Positions 61,335 to 64,000 of a DNA stretch of 64,000 nt are shown here, piece by piece. Source of the DNA: Pseudoalteromonas piratica (GTDB lineage: Bacteria; Pseudomonadota; Gammaproteobacteria; Enterobacterales; Alteromonadaceae); NCBI RefSeq assembly GCF_000788395.1, contig NZ_CP009889.1, positions 310,001-374,000 on the forward strand, written 5' to 3'. Each line of letters starts with the position of its first letter. The stretch's first letter is position 1. The translations under genes and the position numbers were made by a program. A model generated the notes under the pieces. That model worked only from the letters and a program-made list of their open reading frames with translations. It ran no database searches and was not told the DNA's origin.

Positions 61335-63530
61335 ATGACAACATCTCACTCTTTCTTGCGTTTTAGCAAGTTAAATTCAATCACTTTATCTTTGCTTGCA
61401 GTTTCAAGCTTTGCCACTGTGGCAAAGGAAGCCAATGAAACGCAAACGGCTAAAAAAGACATCGAAGCGATTACCGTAACTGCAACTAAGCGTTCACAGG
61501 TTATTTATGAAGTACCGATCGCAATGAGTGCATTTAGCGGTGACAAACTTGCTGAACAAGGTATTTCTGAAATCACAGATGTGGGTAAGTTTGTACCTAA
61601 TTTAAGTATTACCGGTTTTTCAGCAGGTCATAACTCGTCAGCTAACCCGTTTATTCGTGGTATTGGTTTACAAGATCACCTGATCACAACAGATCCAGGT
61701 GTAAGTGTATACGTTGATGGCGTTTACTTGGGTCGCCAAGTGGGTCAAAACTGGAATTTAGCTAATATTGAACGTATCGAAGTACTTCGTGGCCCGCAAG
61801 GTACACTTTATGGTCGTAACTCAATCGGTGGTGCAATTAACATCATAACCAAACAAGCTAGTAGCGAGTCTGTGACTAAGCTTTCTGCTGAAGTTGGTAC
61901 GCGTGAACGCGTTAAAGGTGATGTGTTTATTAACCGTGGTCTAACAGAGAACTTGGCATTTAACTTTAACGCTGGCTATAACCAACGCGGTGGTTTAGGT
62001 GAATTCATTAACTTGCCAGAGGCTAAATACGATGTCGGTGAAAACCGTGAATTCCACGGCCGTGTATCGGTTAAATATGATGCGACGGAAGATTTAAGCT
62101 TTATTGTTACTGCTGATGCAAATGATGCAGAGGGTGGCCTGCGTCCTTACACTACTTTAATTGATGAAATGCCAAATGGTGCTTACTACACAGGTATGCG
62201 TTTTGGTAGTCCAACACCAACAGGACCATTACGTAACTCTGACGTTGCTGCAGACCCATACGACAATGCTACGGGTTCAATTGAAGTAACCGAAGTAACC
62301 AATAAAGCCAGCGGTGTATCACTTACAACAAATTACAATATTTCAAATGAGCTTGGCGCAAAGTTTATTGTTAGTAATCGCTCATCTGAATATAAAGCAG
62401 GCCTTGATGATGACAGCACAATTTATGCGCTTGATCATTATCCAGAGCGTGGTGAAGCGGATCAAACCTCAGTTGAATTACAATTAAATGGTTATTTAGG
62501 ACAGTTTGATTTTGTTTCTGGCTTATATTGGTTTGAAGAAGAGGGCAGTAACCGACAAGGTGACGATTCTAGTTTTAACGGTGGCGCAAACTTACTCGAA
62601 TTAGACCAAACGACAACGAGTAAAGCGGTATTTGTAAATGTTGGTTACGACATGACAGATGATTTACGTGTGTCAGGTGGTTTACGTTATACCCAAGATG
62701 AGAAAGAAGCGATGGCAAACGTGGGAATTGGCCCAACGTATGCAAAAGACGATTGGAGTCAGTTGAGCTACGATTTATCAGCTAACTATACCCTTGAAAA
62801 TGGCTTAAATGTTTACGGTAGTATTCAAAGTGGTTACCAAGGGGGTCAATTCCCTGCGCGTCCATATTGTCTATTTGGCGATCCAAATTGCTTTGTTGCA
62901 ACCGATAATATTACCGCGGTTAACTACGAGGTCGGTTTAAAAGGCCAAGTAACTAGCGACTTTAGCATGAGCATTGCGCTATTTAATACAAACTACGACG
63001 ATTTACCATATCAAGTGAGTACCACATCTGAAGGTGGTTTTGATACGCGTAACTTAGTGGTGTCACAAACGTCACGTGGTATTGAGTGGGAAGGTACGGC
63101 ATACATTACCGATAACTTTAGTATTCATTCGAGCCTAGGTTATATGGATGTAGACGTTGATGAGCAAGCAGGTGTGAAACCGGTTGCGCCATTGACTCCT
63201 GACTTAACAGCATCTATTAGCCCTAACTATGAGTTTGCTCTCTCTGATGGTTCGTTAATCAATACGCGTATTGATTATTCATACCGCAGTGATATGTATG
63301 GTGAACCGAGCTCAGATCCAAATCGTCTGACAAAAGTAGAGTCGCGTGGTCTGGTTAACTTTACTGTTGGATACTCGCCAGCGAATGCTAACTGGCGTGT
63401 GGACTTATACGGTCGCAATATTTTTGATGAGCGTTATGATGACGCACGTTTAAATACTGGTGATTACGTATTGGTAATTAAGAGTAACGACGCAAGTGAG
63501 TTTGGTGTGCGTTATTCAATGACCTTCTAA
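61335..63530 (+). CDS. TonB-dependent outer-membrane receptor
   Basis: The 731-residue product has a signal sequence (to about residue 31), a TonB box (AITVTATKRS) and a plug domain (about 45-170: FVPNLSITGFSAGHNSSANP, FIRGIGLQDH, VYVDGVYLGRQVG and IEVLRGPQGTLYGRNSIGGA). A 22-strand barrel follows, ending in the outer-membrane signal GVRYSMTF with terminal Phe. The plug style (VPIAMSAFSGDKLAEQGI) is typical of marine receptors for complex organic nutrients rather than classical siderophore receptors. The ligand is unknown. It faces away from the exported phosphatase-family enzyme and could share its substrate. A strong terminator follows. Confidence 0.92.
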   Translation: MTTSHSFLRFSKLNSITLSLLAVSSFATVAKEANETQTAKKDIEAITVTATKRSQVIYEVPIAMSAFSGDKLAEQGISEITDVGKFVPNLSITGFSAGHNSSANPFIRGIGLQDHLITTDPGVSVYVDGVYLGRQVGQNWNLANIERIEVLRGPQGTLYGRNSIGGAINIITKQASSESVTKLSAEVGTRERVKGDVFINRGLTENLAFNFNAGYNQRGGLGEFINLPEAKYDVGENREFHGRVSVKYDATEDLSFIVTADANDAEGGLRPYTTLIDEMPNGAYYTGMRFGSPTPTGPLRNSDVAADPYDNATGSIEVTEVTNKASGVSLTTNYNISNELGAKFIVSNRSSEYKAGLDDDSTIYALDHYPERGEADQTSVELQLNGYLGQFDFVSGLYWFEEEGSNRQGDDSSFNGGANLLELDQTTTSKAVFVNVGYDMTDDLRVSGGLRYTQDEKEAMANVGIGPTYAKDDWSQLSYDLSANYTLENGLNVYGSIQSGYQGGQFPARPYCLFGDPNCFVATDNITAVNYEVGLKGQVTSDFSMSIALFNTNYDDLPYQVSTTSEGGFDTRNLVVSQTSRGIEWEGTAYITDNFSIHSSLGYMDVDVDEQAGVKPVAPLTPDLTASISPNYEFALSDGSLINTRIDYSYRSDMYGEPSSDPNRLTKVESRGLVNFTVGYSPANANWRVDLYGRNIFDERYDDARLNTGDYVLVIKSNDASEFGVRYSMTF

Positions 63531-63551
63531 CGGAACAGTTATTTTACTAAT

Positions 63552-63577
63552 AAAAAGGCGCTTATGCGCCTTTTTTG
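63552..63577 (+). terminator. Rho-independent terminator of the TonB receptor gene
   Basis: AAAAAGGCGC (63552-63561) pairs with GCGCCTTTTT (63566-63575) around a 4-base loop, with the T-run continuing. Confidence 0.88.
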
Positions 63578-64000
63578 TTTTTTAACTACCTACAGGTTAA
63601 ACCCAGTAAGGCAATCAGAAAATTGGCTGAAGTTTGTCGTGCAGCTTTTCTATCGTTACATGTGAAATCACCGAAAATAAAAGCAAATTTTAAGTGTGAG
63701 ACGGTGGCATAAAGTGCCACTTAGTTTGTTTACATTTTATTTACATTGAGTGGCGTATAAAATAATACTGATTAACTTAATAAAATTGCCAAAGCAATCA
63801 CGCTAACCATTTATCATTGTGTTATTTGATAAATAAAAGGCATGTTTAGGTTAGCACTCAAACCCTTTACTAAGACATTTTAGTGACTAAAACATATTGT
63901 TTTAAATGTAGTTTTTTTATCATTCTTTTTTATTATTTTAATTTTTCAGTTACAAATATTTACAATGCATAAACTATTTTTAAATAACTGCCATTTAGAT
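63578..64000. other. Gene-free stretch at window end
   Basis: No coding sequence is visible. A hairpin GTGGCA-taaag-TGCCAC lies at 63704-63720. The AT-rich remainder probably precedes a gene outside the window. Confidence 0.45.

Noticed and set aside
1..64000. rRNA, tRNA and CRISPR arrays
   Set aside because: I scanned by eye for ribosomal RNA blocks, CCA-ended cloverleafs and regularly spaced repeats and found none. A computed tRNA scan could still find a missed gene.

Overview
The window looks like chromosomal DNA from a marine gammaproteobacterium, most likely an Alteromonadales/Pseudoalteromonadaceae relative. The reasons are an A+T-leaning base composition, many cyclic-di-GMP and two-component genes, an H-NOX nitric-oxide sensor locus, a RimK ribosome-modification locus, and a MaoP-like/HdfR-like gene pair also known from enterics. 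The genus cannot be fixed by reading alone. No rRNA, tRNA or CRISPR array was seen.

Layout. 1-5.6 kb: the end of a response-regulator gene, small membrane and secreted proteins, then an H-NOX / histidine kinase pair facing a response regulator with a degenerate HD-GYP domain. 5.9-11.4 kb: an RND permease and adaptor, and an AEC transporter. 12-15.9 kb: a beta-lysine acetyltransferase (AblB-like), a GlnD-like protein with a broken HD motif, and a convergent MarR regulator. 16-20.5 kb: an ethylene-receptor-like membrane histidine kinase, a single-domain response regulator and a REC-GGDEF protein in one tight operon. 20.6-28 kb: a MaoP-like gene beside an HdfR-like regulator, zntB, an MscS channel, and the rimK/M14/RimB-like operon facing a second HdfR-like regulator. 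28-29.6 kb: a GGDEF remnant and a soluble zinc-binding chemoreceptor. 30-42 kb: a complete seven-gene glycogen operon (CBM48 protein, malQ, glgB, glgX, glgP, glgC, glgA) closed by a clear terminator.

42-58 kb is accessory-looking: AT-rich, with many single genes for unfamiliar exported proteins. Three items stand out. (i) An exported 162-residue protein keeps every calcium, zinc and catalytic position of the animal Hedgehog signalling domain that I can recall, at nearly identical spacing. (ii) A five-gene operon encodes a small exported protein, an exported collagen-like protein, a membrane protein with a Lon-protease-like cytoplasmic domain, an unknown protein, and a protein with a sigma-region-4-like tail; a second sigma-like gene follows. 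(iii) Next to it lies a two-gene unit for an additional FtsZ with intact GTPase motifs and an intact divisome-binding tail, plus a one-helix membrane protein with a SPOR-like domain. This resembles a miniature second division module. An IS3-type transposase remnant lies at the far edge.

58-64 kb returns to ordinary marine-bacterial content: an exported alkaline-phosphatase-family enzyme with a LamG-like domain and a novel-looking C-terminal repeat, and a TonB-dependent receptor.

Family assignments rest on motifs and remembered family consensus, not on searches. Start codons were moved from the longest open frame wherever a ribosome binding site pointed elsewhere.
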